DNA from: Caldilineales bacterium
GTDB lineage: Bacteria; Chloroflexota; Anaerolineae; JAAEKA01
Length of the DNA stretch: 6,593 bases
Reading direction: 5' to 3'
NCBI GenBank assembly: GCA_021463315.1
Contig: JAJTXO010000226.1
Coordinates: forward strand, 1 to 6,593
Shown: positions 5,881-6,593 of the stretch, in pieces
Numbering within the stretch: the stretch's first letter is position 1
Layout: every line of letters starts with the position of its first letter
The notes under the pieces: model-generated
Seen by the model: the letters and a program-made list of their open reading frames with translations, nothing else
Database searches by the model: none
Told to the model about the DNA's origin: nothing
Position numbers and translations under genes: made by a program

Positions 5881-6593
5881 ATGTGCGATACGCTGACTGT
5901 CACTGCCGCCGCCTCTGCTGACGGCGTTGCTCTCCTGGCTAAGAACTCCGACCGCGAGCCCAACGAGGCGCACCAGCTTGTGCTGCTGCCGGCCACGGAC
6001 CACCCGCTGGGCGGCCGCGTGCGCTGCACCACTATCGAGATCGACCAGGCGCGGCATACCTACGCGGTGGCGCTGGCTAAGCCGTTCTGGATCTGGGGCG
6101 CGGAGATGGGGGTCAACCAGCATGGCGTGGTCATCGGCAACGAGGCGGTGTTCACCAAGGAACCCTATGTCAAAGAGGGTGGCCTGCTGGGCATGGACCT
6201 GCTGCGGCTGGGGCTGGAACGCGGCGCATCAGCCCGGGAAGCGCTGGAGGTGATGATCGATCTGCTGGCGCAGCATGGCCAGGGGGGCAACTGCGGCTTT
6301 GCGCACCAGCTCTACTATCACAACAGCTTCCTCGTCGCCGACCCGCGCGAGGCCTGGGTGTGGGAGACGGCCGGCCAGCATTGGGCCGCCAAACGGGTGC
6401 AGGGCGTCTACGCCATCTCCAACGCCATCACCCTGGGCGGGCAGTTCGACCTGGCCTCGCCCGACCTGGTGAGCCACGCGGTGGGCCGCGGCTGGTGCAA
6501 AAGCGCCGCTGACTTCGACTTCGCTGGCTGCTACTCCGACTTCCTCTACACCCGTTTCAGCGACAGCCGGGCGCGCTGCGCGCTCGCCACGCA
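5881..6593 (+). CDS. C69-family peptidase (secernin/dipeptidase-like), 3' end outside window
   Basis: 237 codons are visible before the right edge, so the C-terminus is missing. The protein begins Met-Cys-Asp-Thr. In MEROPS family C69 (N-terminal nucleophile hydrolases, including dipeptidase A and secernin) the cysteine is the catalytic nucleophile; here it is Cys2, directly exposed by methionine removal without a propeptide, as in secernin-like members. Other family marks are KNSDR at 21-25, WGAEMG at 72-77, GVVIGNEAV at 82-90 and the GGNCG segment further on. There is no signal peptide, so it is probably cytosolic. The expected activity is dipeptide or amide hydrolysis, but the substrate cannot be read from sequence and secernin-type members are poorly characterised. 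The start is fixed by GAGG five bases upstream and by Cys2. It is transcribed away from the ATPase gene and shows high, uniform G+C, so it looks like ordinary host sequence. Confidence 0.88.
   Translation, partial: MCDTLTVTAAASADGVALLAKNSDREPNEAHQLVLLPATDHPLGGRVRCTTIEIDQARHTYAVALAKPFWIWGAEMGVNQHGVVIGNEAVFTKEPYVKEGGLLGMDLLRLGLERGASAREALEVMIDLLAQHGQGGNCGFAHQLYYHNSFLVADPREAWVWETAGQHWAAKRVQGVYAISNAITLGGQFDLASPDLVSHAVGRGWCKSAADFDFAGCYSDFLYTRFSDSRARCALAT

Noticed and set aside
5562..6032. Minus-strand frame of 156 codons across the intergenic region and the C69 gene
   Set aside because: Half is antisense to the C69 coding sequence and half runs through the repeats. No motif is present.
1..6593. 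tRNA, rRNA, CRISPR array or transposase gene
   Set aside because: Looked for on both strands: no cloverleaf-like segment, no regularly spaced direct-repeat array, and no transposase motif was seen.

Overview
The window looks like a piece of a fairly GC-rich bacterial chromosome. The protein style (an archaeal-type ATPase with a C-terminal nuclease-like domain, a secernin-like C69 peptidase, and large NTPase-like proteins of a kind I associate with Chloroflexota/Anaerolineae) points loosely to a Chloroflexota-like organism. That assignment is inference from family impressions, because no rRNA or marker gene is present.

Layout. Positions 1-1084 (minus strand) hold a GTG-started gene that runs off the left edge, here called gene B. 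It overlaps by 4 bases the end of an 870-codon minus-strand gene (1081-3693), gene A. Positions 3694-4023 are a gene-free gap with a symmetrical 48-bp dyad just upstream of gene A. Positions 4024-5427 (minus) encode a complete 467-aa ATPase fused to a DUF234-type, PD-(D/E)XK-like domain. Its promoter is good and is covered by a 29-bp palindrome. Positions 5428-5880 are a repeat-rich divergent intergenic region. From 5881 to the right edge (plus) runs a C69-family peptidase, cut off by the window end.

Main point of interest. Genes A and B appear to be translationally coupled paralogues. Both carry the same NTPase-like module with the same order and near-identical spacing of landmarks: an entry motif ending in Y-V, a P-loop, a Walker B-like strand, a K-x-F-L-P motif, and a P-R motif resembling AAA+ sensor 2. 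In both, the Walker A lysine is gone (Arg577 in A, Asn51 in B). Gene A also has four predicted membrane segments and a roughly 150-residue, probably extracytoplasmic, beta-rich domain. This looks like a membrane-anchored sensor paired with a soluble partner, both built on a degenerate NTPase fold. I do not recognise a described system with this composition, and its function is unknown. Whether the DUF234 ATPase upstream belongs to the same functional unit is undecided: it has its own promoter, and a 330-bp gap with a separate dyad lies between it and gene A. The C69 peptidase is divergently transcribed and probably unrelated.
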